Positions 1 to 6,592 of a stretch of DNA of 64,000 nucleotides are shown here, piece by piece. Each line of letters starts with the position of its first letter. Positions within the stretch are counted from its first letter, which is position 1. A program made the translations under genes and the position numbers. The stretch spans positions 3,224,001-3,288,000 of the forward strand of contig NZ_CP023278.1 in assembly GCF_002896875.1 (NCBI RefSeq), in the 5' to 3' direction. The DNA comes from Nostoc sp. CENA543 (GTDB lineage: Bacteria > Cyanobacteriota > Cyanobacteriia > Cyanobacteriales > Nostocaceae). The notes beneath the pieces are model-generated. The model was not told the origin of the DNA, ran no database searches, and worked only from the letters and a program-made list of their open reading frames with translations.

Positions 1-15
1 GGTCATCCATTCTTT

Positions 16-525
16 ATGAGTGGACGACATGGACACAGAAGAGGTGCGTCTGATGGTGGCTGGGGAGACGAACCCCGCAACCGTCGCGGTGACATCAAAT
101 TTATGTTGTTGGGGCTATTATCAGAACGTCCCCAGCATGGTTATGAATTGATTAAAGAACTAGAAAACCGTCATGGGGGCTTTCGTCGTCTTAGCCCAGG
201 TTCCGTCTATCCAACGCTTCAGATGTTGGAAGAAGGCGGTTATTTAACTAGTGAACAAGTCGAAGGTAAGCGTGTCTACACCATTACAGAAAATGGTAGA
301 CAATTACTGCGCGATCGCAAACAGCAGGCTGATTTCAGAAACCCTCATGACAGGGTTACAGAGGACAAACCTTCAGAATTGATAGAGTTGCGGCGTAGTT
401 TAACAGATTTAAACGATGCTGTTACACAAATTGCTCGTAGTGGGAATTTAGAACAAGCCTCGCGAGTAAGAGATTTGCTGGTGCAGGTAAAGCGTGAGAT
501 TTACAAATTGCTTGCTGAACAGTGA
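16..525 (+). CDS. PadR-family transcriptional regulator
   Basis: A 169-residue winged-helix regulator. Residues about 28-95 form the PadR DNA-binding domain: the GDIKFMLLGLL opening helix, the HGYELIKEL recognition segment, SPGSVYPTLQMLEEGGYL, and the wing with GKRVYTITENGR. The C-terminal third is helical and probably dimerises. The N-terminus is rich in Gly, Arg and His (GRHGHRRGASDGG). The frame is open back to base 1 (GHPFF precedes the first ATG), so the true start may lie outside the window. PadR proteins are usually repressors of efflux or stress genes, but the target cannot be inferred here. The next gene is convergent. Confidence 0.85.
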   Translation: MSGRHGHRRGASDGGWGDEPRNRRGDIKFMLLGLLSERPQHGYELIKELENRHGGFRRLSPGSVYPTLQMLEEGGYLTSEQVEGKRVYTITENGRQLLRDRKQQADFRNPHDRVTEDKPSELIELRRSLTDLNDAVTQIARSGNLEQASRVRDLLVQVKREIYKLLAEQ

Positions 526-548
526 ATTAAAACGATGACATAATCAAT

Positions 549-623
549 ATGTCAAATATTGTGAATTGCCCAACTTGCGGTGCTGTCTGTCGTCTTGTGA
601 GTCAAGAATTACCCAACTTTTGA
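549..623 (+). CDS. possible 24-residue Cys-rich mini-protein
   Basis: A short ATG-initiated frame 24 bp after the PadR stop encodes MSNIVNCPTCGAVCRLV and ends in ELPNF. The CPTC and later Cys resemble one half of a zinc ribbon, with a second pair missing. It could be a real small protein co-transcribed with padR, or the remnant of a longer zinc-ribbon gene. No strong ribosome-binding site is seen, so the call is tentative. Confidence 0.25.
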   Translation: MSNIVNCPTCGAVCRLVSQELPNF

Positions 624-682
624 ATAAGTTGGATAATCGAATCAAAATACAGCAGTGATGATTTTGCTGTCAATGAGCAAAC

Positions 683-1555
683 TTACAAGTATTTTTGCAA
701 CAATAAAGCTAACTTTTCTTTTGTAGCCGCAGGTGCTTTAGCTAAGTTGGTCAAAATTGCATACTTCAAAGCAGAATGTGCTTCACTGTGGGGTGGGTTT
801 TCACTCAAGCGGCGCACGGTTTCTTGAATCACTTTTTGTGCGTTCACTGCGTTGCGTTGTAAATTACCAATCACCATTTCTACTGTGACGCTATCATGGT
901 CGGGATGCCAACAATCGTAATCTGTAACTAGTGCTAATGTTGCATAGGCGATTTCGGCTTCCCTAGCTAATTTAGCTTCGGGTAAATTAGTCATACCAAT
1001 GATAGTTGCACCCCAACTGCGATAAAGATTAGATTCCGCCTTAGTGGAAAATGCTGGCCCCTCCATACAAACATAAGTACCACCACGATGTAGGGTAACA
1101 TCTGGTAGATTTAAAGAAGCGATCGCTTCTCCTAACACTGCCGCTAAATTTTGGCAAATCGGATCACCGAAAGCTATATGCGCCACAATTCCCTCACCAA
1201 AAAACGTGGAAATGCGGTTTTTAGTCCTATCAATAAACTGATCCGGAACTACCATATCTAGTGGTTTTGCTTGTGCTTGTAAAGAACCCACAGCACTAGC
1301 AGAAATTAGATACTCCACACCTAATTTTTTCATCGCATAGATATTGGCACGGAAAGGTAACTCGGAAGGTAATAAAGTATGATTACGTCCGTGCCGTGCT
1401 AAAAAAGCTACCTTAACACCATCTAAATTTCCCAAGATTAACGCATCAGAAGGCGAACCAAAAGGTGTATCAATGTGCATTTCCTCCACATCTTTCAAGG
1501 CTGCCATTTGATATAAACCGCTACCACCAATAATCCCAATTTTTGCGATCGCCAT
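683..1555 (-). CDS. mtnP: S-methyl-5'-thioadenosine phosphorylase
   Basis: A 290-residue trimeric nucleoside phosphorylase of the PNP/MTAP family. It cleaves methylthioadenosine, a by-product of polyamine synthesis, with phosphate to give adenine and methylthioribose-1-phosphate for methionine salvage. Visible landmarks are [12 protein letters not shown] at the N-terminus (phosphate-binding loop), [19 protein letters not shown], the SASAVGSL segment, the substrate-binding [12 protein letters not shown] with [16 protein letters not shown], and the DYDCWH segment. The length is normal for the family. The C-terminal tail after about residue 255 is a variable helical extension. It is transcribed alone, convergent with the PadR gene. 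Confidence 0.93.
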   Translation of the reverse strand: MAIAKIGIIGGSGLYQMAALKDVEEMHIDTPFGSPSDALILGNLDGVKVAFLARHGRNHTLLPSELPFRANIYAMKKLGVEYLISASAVGSLQAQAKPLDMVVPDQFIDRTKNRISTFFGEGIVAHIAFGDPICQNLAAVLGEAIASLNLPDVTLHRGGTYVCMEGPAFSTKAESNLYRSWGATIIGMTNLPEAKLAREAEIAYATLALVTDYDCWHPDHDSVTVEMVIGNLQRNAVNAQKVIQETVRRLSENPPHSEAHSALKYAILTNLAKAPAATKEKLALLLQKYL

Positions 1556-1742
1556 AAGTTCTAACCTATTGCTTGCTAATATGCCTAGTTATTCTACCGA
1601 AAAGGCGAGTATCACAGGAGGCATAAAAATCATAACTCCTGATTTGTCAGGATTCCGTATCGCCACCAATGTCAAACTTTATATAAAATTGTTATTTTAA
1701 ATTTATTAATAAAAACATAAGTTTAAAACTTTGGTGGATGAT

Positions 1743-1946
1743 ATGCAAATTACTAGTATCTCAACCCCCACATCATTAGAAACAGTGTTAGAGCGCATAT
1801 TTGCCATTGGCAGAATTACACGCTCTGATCAACAGGTACTTATGTCTACACTGCTCTCTAAAGAAGACCTTAACGAAAAAGAACTACAACAAATTAATCA
1901 AATATTTGACCGCATCAAAAGAGGATTACTCAAAGTAGTAGATTAG
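1743..1946 (+). CDS. small conserved-looking hypothetical protein
   Basis: A 67-residue protein, mostly helical, with no Cys and no signal peptide (SLETVLERIFAIGRITRSDQ near the start, KRGLLKVVD at the end). The ATG at 1743 is preceded by a GGTGG sequence and is preferred over an in-frame TTG at 1731. The 5' flank is AT-rich and promoter-like. I do not recognise the family. A MITE copy begins 20 bp after the stop codon. Confidence 0.55.
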   Translation: MQITSISTPTSLETVLERIFAIGRITRSDQQVLMSTLLSKEDLNEKELQQINQIFDRIKRGLLKVVD

Positions 1947-1965
1947 CAAGCCAGGAAAGCGGTAA

Positions 1966-2102
1966 TACCAATTCACAATTCGCAATTCGCAATTCGCAAT
2001 TCGCAATGGACTAACGTCCCGCTACGCTAACGCAATTAAAAAACTTAGATGCAGCACAACTTTCAAGGTTTACATCTGTATCAGGTTTTTCGTGAAATGG
2101 TA
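1966..2102 (-). repeat. MITE copy 1 (137 bp, TAA target duplication)
   Basis: The element begins TACCAATTCAC and ends GTGAAATGGTA, imperfect terminal inverted repeats of about 11 bp. It is flanked by TAA at 1963-1965 and 2103-2105. Internally it carries AATTAAAAAACTTAGATG, TTTACATCTGTATCAGG and a run of AATTCGC heptamers. The same core is found at 2961-3111 and 13093-13193, with different flanks. It has no coding capacity. Confidence 0.85.
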
Positions 2103-2194
2103 TAACAGGGAAAGCATATTGATCATTAATTCTGTTTAACTACTAAAAAATTACACCTGTTTATTTTTTATTCAGGTATTGCCTAAAAACCATC

Positions 2195-2536
2195 TCAATT
2201 AGTAGGACGTACCACACGAATCAGTTTCCCTTCTAAAGTTACCTCTGCTCTTACAGCTGCATCTATCCTGGTAGCGAACTGTTCCCAGTTACGATTATTG
2301 GTACAAACAACAATGCCAAAATGCTGGGAATTACGACGATGCAGACGGATGAAATCATCTCTATTAATAGTTAGTATGGCTCGCTCTTGACCGATGGCAA
2401 AGATCAATACCTCCTCATCAGATATGCTTCGATCTGCATTTCCTGCTTCCTGAACTGTCAAGACATCATGCCCTAAAGTGCGTAGTAATTCCACGACTGG
2501 AAACGGAAACTGCTCATCTGCGTAAAAGCGAGCCAT
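2195..2536 (-). CDS. DUF5615 PIN-like toxin
   Basis: A 113-residue PIN-like protein of the DUF5615 family. It starts MARFYADEQFP; the D-E pair and the later ILTINRDDFIRLHR are the acidic residues expected of a metal-dependent RNase site, with LRTLGHDVLTVQEAG and SDEEVLIFAIGQERAIL between them. It lies 3 bp downstream of a DUF433 gene, the standard antitoxin partner, so the two form a type II toxin-antitoxin-like pair. The RNase role is inferred from the fold family and has not been shown for most members. Confidence 0.85.
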   Translation of the reverse strand: MARFYADEQFPFPVVELLRTLGHDVLTVQEAGNADRSISDEEVLIFAIGQERAILTINRDDFIRLHRRNSQHFGIVVCTNNRNWEQFATRIDAAVRAEVTLEGKLIRVVRPTN

Positions 2537-2539
2537 TGA

Positions 2540-2866
2540 CTAAGCTACCTCATTCCTCTCAATTGCTAGTTCGATTTCATCAGGATGCGCTTTTGCGTAC
2601 GCCCAAGCATTAGCTAAGTCTTGCTCTGTGATACTAGGATAGCTTATCAACAAATCAGCATCACTGTATCCCATACGGTGAGCCTCCACAAGCACCCAGA
2701 CAGGAATACGAGTGTGAGCAATGCGCGCTTCGCCTCCACAAACTTTAGGGGTTCTCTCAATTCCTTGCCAGTTACCACCAAGACTTTGAGCAAGTAACTG
2801 TATCGCCTGTACTTTTTCACTAGGGCTGAGGGCGAGAAGTTGTTGCTCTAAGTCTTCAAGTTTCAC
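2540..2866 (-). CDS. DUF433 antitoxin-like protein
   Basis: A protein of about 108 residues with the DUF433 fold: CGGEARIAHTRIPVWVLVEAHRMGYSDADLLISYPSIT, a winged-helix-like region with the conserved GG-x-R-I-x-(G/H)-T-R-I-P pattern, followed by LANAWAYAKAHPDEIE. A GTG at 2866 is the likely start because GAGG lies about 10 bp upstream; the frame could otherwise extend to an ATG at 2923 with no ribosome-binding site. The N-terminal LEDLEQQLLALSPSEKVQAI helix pair is a common extension in cyanobacterial members. It precedes and probably neutralises the DUF5615 toxin. Confidence 0.85.
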   Translation of the reverse strand: MKLEDLEQQLLALSPSEKVQAIQLLAQSLGGNWQGIERTPKVCGGEARIAHTRIPVWVLVEAHRMGYSDADLLISYPSITEQDLANAWAYAKAHPDEIELAIERNEVA

Positions 2867-2960
2867 GGATATCAATCCTCTGATGTTGAGAAAGCTTGTA
2901 TTGTTGATTCTATCATTCTTCAAAACTAAGCGTTTGGCTTGAAAGAGAACTTACTGCTGA

Positions 2961-3111
2961 TACCATTGCACAAAAAACCTGATACAGATGTAAACCGTGA
3001 AAGTTTTGCTGCATCTAAGTTTTTTAATTGCGTTAGCGTACCACTCCGTGGAAGTAAGCTACGCGTAGCGTCTCGTAGAGAAGCGGGGCGTTAGCCCATT
3101 GTGAATTGGTA
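2961..3111 (+). repeat. MITE copy 2 (151 bp, TGA target duplication)
   Basis: The element begins TACCATTGCAC and ends GTGAATTGGTA. It is flanked by TGA at 2958-2960 and 3112-3114. It shares the CCTGATACAGATGTAAACC and GCATCTAAGTTTTTTAATTG blocks with the copies at 1966 and 13093. Between the core and the right end it has gained a GC-rich block containing the palindrome CTACGCGTAG, a dispersed repeat also seen near 36715. With copy 1 it brackets the DUF433/DUF5615 pair. Confidence 0.85.
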
Positions 3112-3117
3112 TGACTC

Positions 3118-4932
3118 CTAAATCAGATATTGCTGTGCTTGAGTTGCAAACAAATAAGCATAAGTCCCGTTCATCTCCATGAGTTGGTCATGAGTACCGC
3201 TTTCTACAATCATGCCATTCTCCATCACATAAATGCGATCGGCCATTTTCACTGTAGACAGACGATGACTAATTAAAATAGCAGATTGGTCTTTAATTAA
3301 CTGGCGGAATTTTTCAAACACTTCATACTCAGCTTTAGCATCCATTGCGCTAGTAGGCTCATCTAGAACAATTAATTGGGAATCTCTTAAAAATGCTCTA
3401 GCTAAAGCAACTTTTTGCCATTGACCAATACTTAATTCTTCCCCTTGAGAAAATAGTTGCCCCAGGGTAGTATCATAACCTTGCGGTAACTTAGAAATTA
3501 CATCATCAGCACCAGAACGTCGTGCCGCAGCCATAATACTTTCTGCTGCCGGTGGTAAGTCAATATTACCAAACCAAATATTTTCCTGAGCAGTGAAATT
3601 ATACTTAGCATAATCTTGAAAAATCACACTAATTTCACGGCGTAATTCGGCAATTTTAAAATCTCTAATATCCACACCATCAATAGTGATTGAACCAGTA
3701 GTAGGATCATATAATCGACACAGCAGTTTAATTAATGTCGTTTTACCTGAACCATTTTCACCCACTAAAGCTACAACTTCCCCTGGTTTAATAGTCAAGC
3801 TGACATTTTTAATCGCCTGACGACTACTATTCGCATATTTAAACCCCACATTCTGCACAATAATACCTTTTTTAATAGGTTGAGGAAAAGGTACAGGATT
3901 GATAGGGTCAGCTAACTTGGGTTCAAGTTCTAGAAATTCGTAGAGATTGGCTAAAAATAAATTATCTTCGTAGAGAGCCGACATACTACTCAACAAATTT
4001 TTAATATCACTTTCTCCACGCTGTAATGCTTGGGAATATAAGACTAAATCCCCTATTTTTAAGAATCCTTGAATAGTTTGAAAAATAATAAAAGCAAATA
4101 CACCTAAAACTACAACACCTGAGATTGTTTGAGCAATAAAATTACCAACAGCACGCCTAGTATCAATAGCAAGGCTTTCTTGATATATTTGCTTTCTAAT
4201 GCGGAGATACCATTTACCAAAGTAGTCTCCTAAGTTAAATAAGCGAATTTCTTTAGCAAATTGCTCTGATGTTAGTATCCAACCTAAATATTCCGATAGC
4301 CTTTCCATTGATGTTTTTTTGCGTCGCCAATCATACATCACCCGCGCATATTTCACACGTACTAACATAGCTGGAAATGATATGACAACTAACACACCAG
4401 CTATAGACCAATGTAAGGACAACAATAAACCAATCATCCCCAACAAAGAAATACTACTTTGCCCCAATTGCGCCAAACGATTAATAATTAAAGGTGGACG
4501 ATAACGAGCCTCTTGTTGCGCTCGTTGCATGGTGTCGTAGTAATGAGAATTTTCGTAGTATTCTAGGTCAGCTTCTATAGATTTAGCGTGGAGAATGTCT
4601 TGGATATAGTCTGTTACTTTCTGGGAATGGGCATTATTTACCAACTCAGCCAAGGCGTTACAAACAACGGTGGTAATAGTAACTACACCTGCGATGATAA
4701 CTAAAAAGATGACCTGATTAATAGTGGCGGCTTTATTAGCAATTGTGAAACTAGCTGCTACCGTATCTATAATTAGTTTGGCTATATATATAGATACTAA
4801 AGGTAATATCCCTTGGATAACTAAGAGTAATGAACGCGCGATCGCCCACTTCGGACTACTCTGCCACACTAAACGCAATGTGGGCAAAAGGCGCAGTGTA
4901 CTTTGCAGCTTATACTGTAACTTTTTCAGCAC
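3118..4932 (-). CDS. lasso-type RiPP ABC exporter (permease-ATPase)
   Basis: A 604-residue half-transporter. Residues about 1-330 form the six-helix permease domain; residues about 350-600 form the nucleotide-binding domain with Walker A GENGSGKTT (near 391), a signature LSIGQWQK (a variant of LSGGQ, near 497), Walker B LIVLDEPTSAMDA, and the H-loop ILISHRLST. There is no N-terminal C39 peptidase, as expected for lasso D proteins, where B1/B2 remove the leader. Its start overlaps the end of the HPr-kinase-like gene by 23 bp, indicating translational coupling. As last gene of the RiPP operon it most likely exports the mature peptide. The exported substrate is inferred from position. Confidence 0.9.
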   Translation of the reverse strand: MLKKLQYKLQSTLRLLPTLRLVWQSSPKWAIARSLLLVIQGILPLVSIYIAKLIIDTVAASFTIANKAATINQVIFLVIIAGVVTITTVVCNALAELVNNAHSQKVTDYIQDILHAKSIEADLEYYENSHYYDTMQRAQQEARYRPPLIINRLAQLGQSSISLLGMIGLLLSLHWSIAGVLVVISFPAMLVRVKYARVMYDWRRKKTSMERLSEYLGWILTSEQFAKEIRLFNLGDYFGKWYLRIRKQIYQESLAIDTRRAVGNFIAQTISGVVVLGVFAFIIFQTIQGFLKIGDLVLYSQALQRGESDIKNLLSSMSALYEDNLFLANLYEFLELEPKLADPINPVPFPQPIKKGIIVQNVGFKYANSSRQAIKNVSLTIKPGEVVALVGENGSGKTTLIKLLCRLYDPTTGSITIDGVDIRDFKIAELRREISVIFQDYAKYNFTAQENIWFGNIDLPPAAESIMAAARRSGADDVISKLPQGYDTTLGQLFSQGEELSIGQWQKVALARAFLRDSQLIVLDEPTSAMDAKAEYEVFEKFRQLIKDQSAILISHRLSTVKMADRIYVMENGMIVESGTHDQLMEMNGTYAYLFATQAQQYLI

Positions 4933-5857
4933 TTTTATTACCTTTCTGAAATCTCTCTGTGTTACTTGGCGTTAAAGCGTGTACATGATCCTCCACATAA
5001 CTCGCCACCTCAGATAACAAAGGTAAAGAGCGAGGTCTTTTCAACTGATAAATAGGTACACTCTTAAGTAGTTCCACACACTGAGTCAGATGTTGTTGAC
5101 GATTAATAGCCTGCTGTAGAGAACGAATCCCATAGGAATTAGTAATTAATTCTAGGATGGCCGCTTGCCTTTGCACTTGTTCAATTACTAATTCATCACT
5201 ATCCACCAGTACATACAGACTATGCAATCGTTGTGGTTTGCAATTAAAATCTTGCTCTCGGCGATAAGCGTACTCACCCAACAAAGGGTGCAGATAAATC
5301 AACGATGCTAAATCATACCCGCAGGTAGTAGCAACTTCTGGACTCATCTTCATTTGCGGATAGCCAGGTACTACCTTAACTGTGGTATCTAAAATTACAG
5401 GAACAATATCATCAGAAACAATTTTGTGACCACGCGCCAGCATAGCGGCGGCGGCGGAAGATTTACCCGCACCAGAATGTCCTAGAAAACAGATAACTTG
5501 GTCATCAACTGCAACTGCACTAGCGTGTAATAACAGTGAAAATCCCCGTTGATAGAGCGAAATACCCATTGCACTACCAGAAAGACACAACTGCATCAGT
5601 CTTTGATCTGCATTGGGTGCGGGAGTAACAATCACTTCTTGACCGTTAATGATGTGAAATATACCCACACCCTTCATTGCAACTATCGTTTCCTGTGGGG
5701 ACACTTGCAGATATTCTCTAGGCTGAGAAGGTTCAACATATCCCAGACTACTATTTTTAACTGTAACAGCAATATCACAGTCTGTATCAGCTTCCAATAA
5801 CTCTGGTAAAACGAGATTGGAATGTATACCTAAACCATACGCCCAGTATTTATACAT
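4910..5857 (-). CDS. HPr-kinase-like protein of the lasso-type cluster
   Basis: A 315-residue protein with an HprK-type P-loop domain: LLLHASAVAVDDQVICFLGHSGAGKSS (Walker A near residues 127-135), then GHKIVSDDIVPV with the paired Asp. It lacks the canonical HprK/P architecture and the surrounding genes are unrelated to sugar phosphotransfer. Related kinases in other lasso clusters phosphorylate the precursor peptide (known for paeninodin); here the likely target would be a Ser in A1/A2, such as the conserved Ser in the SDD motif or the C-terminal SD. That target is inference. It lies 249 bp after A2, beyond a stem-loop, and overlaps the exporter gene by 23 bp. Confidence 0.8.
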   Translation of the reverse strand: MYKYWAYGLGIHSNLVLPELLEADTDCDIAVTVKNSSLGYVEPSQPREYLQVSPQETIVAMKGVGIFHIINGQEVIVTPAPNADQRLMQLCLSGSAMGISLYQRGFSLLLHASAVAVDDQVICFLGHSGAGKSSAAAAMLARGHKIVSDDIVPVILDTTVKVVPGYPQMKMSPEVATTCGYDLASLIYLHPLLGEYAYRREQDFNCKPQRLHSLYVLVDSDELVIEQVQRQAAILELITNSYGIRSLQQAINRQQHLTQCVELLKSVPIYQLKRPRSLPLLSEVASYVEDHVHALTPSNTERFQKGNKSAEKVTV

Positions 5858-6064
5858 TTTGACATGATTTTTGATATATGCAATGCAACACCAAGAGACA
5901 ACTGTAGATAAATCTCAGTTGCTCTTGGGGCTTGTGATAGCTATGATTGAAACACGTTCATACCAAACTCTCCAAAATCAAGCTACAGATGCAAGTCTGC
6001 ACCACCAAACTACATCTGACGTGCTTAATTTTGGATAGGGAATCGGTATCAGTCTAGGAAGTTT

Positions 6065-6098
6065 GTCTGGGGATAAAATTAGCGAGTCATCCTCAGAC
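6065..6098 (-). terminator. stem-loop after precursor gene A2
   Basis: GTCTGGGGAT at 6065-6074 pairs with ATCCTCAGAC at 6089-6098 (10-bp stem, one non-Watson-Crick position, 14-nt loop). It begins 9 bp beyond the A2 stop codon. There is no clear U-tract, so it is more likely a partial terminator or an mRNA 3'-end stabiliser that lets the precursors be expressed above the kinase and exporter genes. Confidence 0.5.
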
Positions 6099-6106
6099 AG
6101 ATTCCT

Positions 6107-6238
6107 CTAAGCGTCACTTACACCAGCAACGCCAAAGTCATCAGATGCGCCTAGTTTTTTGGGCTTTACTTGTTCTGTGATGGCTTCAACATTACCGTAG
6201 ACAGTGACAGTAGGTGCTGTCCAAACTTTCTTATTCAT
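6107..6238 (-). CDS. lasso-type RiPP precursor peptide A2
   Basis: A 43-residue peptide not called by a standard ORF length cutoff. The leader begins MNKKVWTAPTVTVYGNVEAI, with the W-x-x-P-x-V-x-x-Y-G-x-(V/I)-E-x-(I/L)-T pattern read by PqqD-type RRE domains in lasso systems. It continues TEQVKPKKLG and ends ASDDFGVAGVSDA. AGGAG lies 9 bp upstream of the ATG. It is a tandem paralogue of A1 (36 of 43 residues identical, 14 silent codon differences), so both copies appear to be under purifying selection. The leader/core boundary is uncertain: cutting before Gly30 leaves no acidic residue at core position 7-9. Confidence 0.85.
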   Translation of the reverse strand: MNKKVWTAPTVTVYGNVEAITEQVKPKKLGASDDFGVAGVSDA

Positions 6239-6349
6239 GAACTCTACTCCTGTTTGTAGATTAAGTGAATTTGCACGCTAATTAGGGAAACACGCTCATC
6301 ATCATAGGGATGTGCGATACCTTAGTCAAGCTATCCTAGTTAGATATAA

Positions 6350-6481
6350 CTAGGGGTCGCTTACACCTGGAACACCGAAATCGTCAGAACTGCCCAATTT
6401 TTTGGGTTTGACTTGCTCTGTAATGGCTTCGATGTTGCCATAAATTTTGACAGCAGGGGCTGTCCAAACTTTCTTATTCAT
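6350..6481 (-). CDS. lasso-type RiPP precursor peptide A1
   Basis: A 43-residue peptide starting MNKKVWTAPAVKIYGNIEAI and ending SSDDFGVPGVSDP after the shared TEQVKPKKLG. GAGGAA precedes the ATG by about 9 bp. The leader has the same RRE-recognition pattern as A2; the C-terminal half is small-residue-rich with a fixed S-D-D-F-G-V-x-G-V-S-D. A1 and A2 differ in the core by Ala/Ser, Ala/Pro and Ala/Pro. It lies 111 bp after the cyclase gene. Assignment as precursor rests on size, leader pattern, duplication and position between the cyclase and kinase/exporter genes. Confidence 0.88.
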   Translation of the reverse strand: MNKKVWTAPAVKIYGNIEAITEQVKPKKLGSSDDFGVPGVSDP

Positions 6482-6517
6482 TGCATAAGTTCCTCAAAAG
6501 TGAGTGACTTTGTTAAT

Positions 6518-6547
6518 CACTAGAGGTTTTAAATAAAACCCCTAGTG
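6518..6547 (-). terminator. stem-loop between cyclase and precursor genes
   Basis: CACTAG-x-GGTTTT pairs with AAAACC-x-CTAGTG around a 4-nt loop (13-bp stem when a central G-U pair on the minus strand is counted). It lies between the cyclase stop at 6593 and the A1 start at 6481. It may partly end B1-B2-C transcripts or act as an RNA-processing site so that A1-A2 accumulate separately. Confidence 0.5.
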
Positions 6548-6592
6548 GCTAATTCGTAATTTTTCATGTTTCTCCTGAGAGTGAATGTATTA

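Noticed and set aside
6107-6481. lanthipeptide or microviridin precursors
   Set aside because: No Cys, no LanM or ATP-grasp gene; PqqD-like B1, protease B2 and AsnB-like cyclase are lasso-type.
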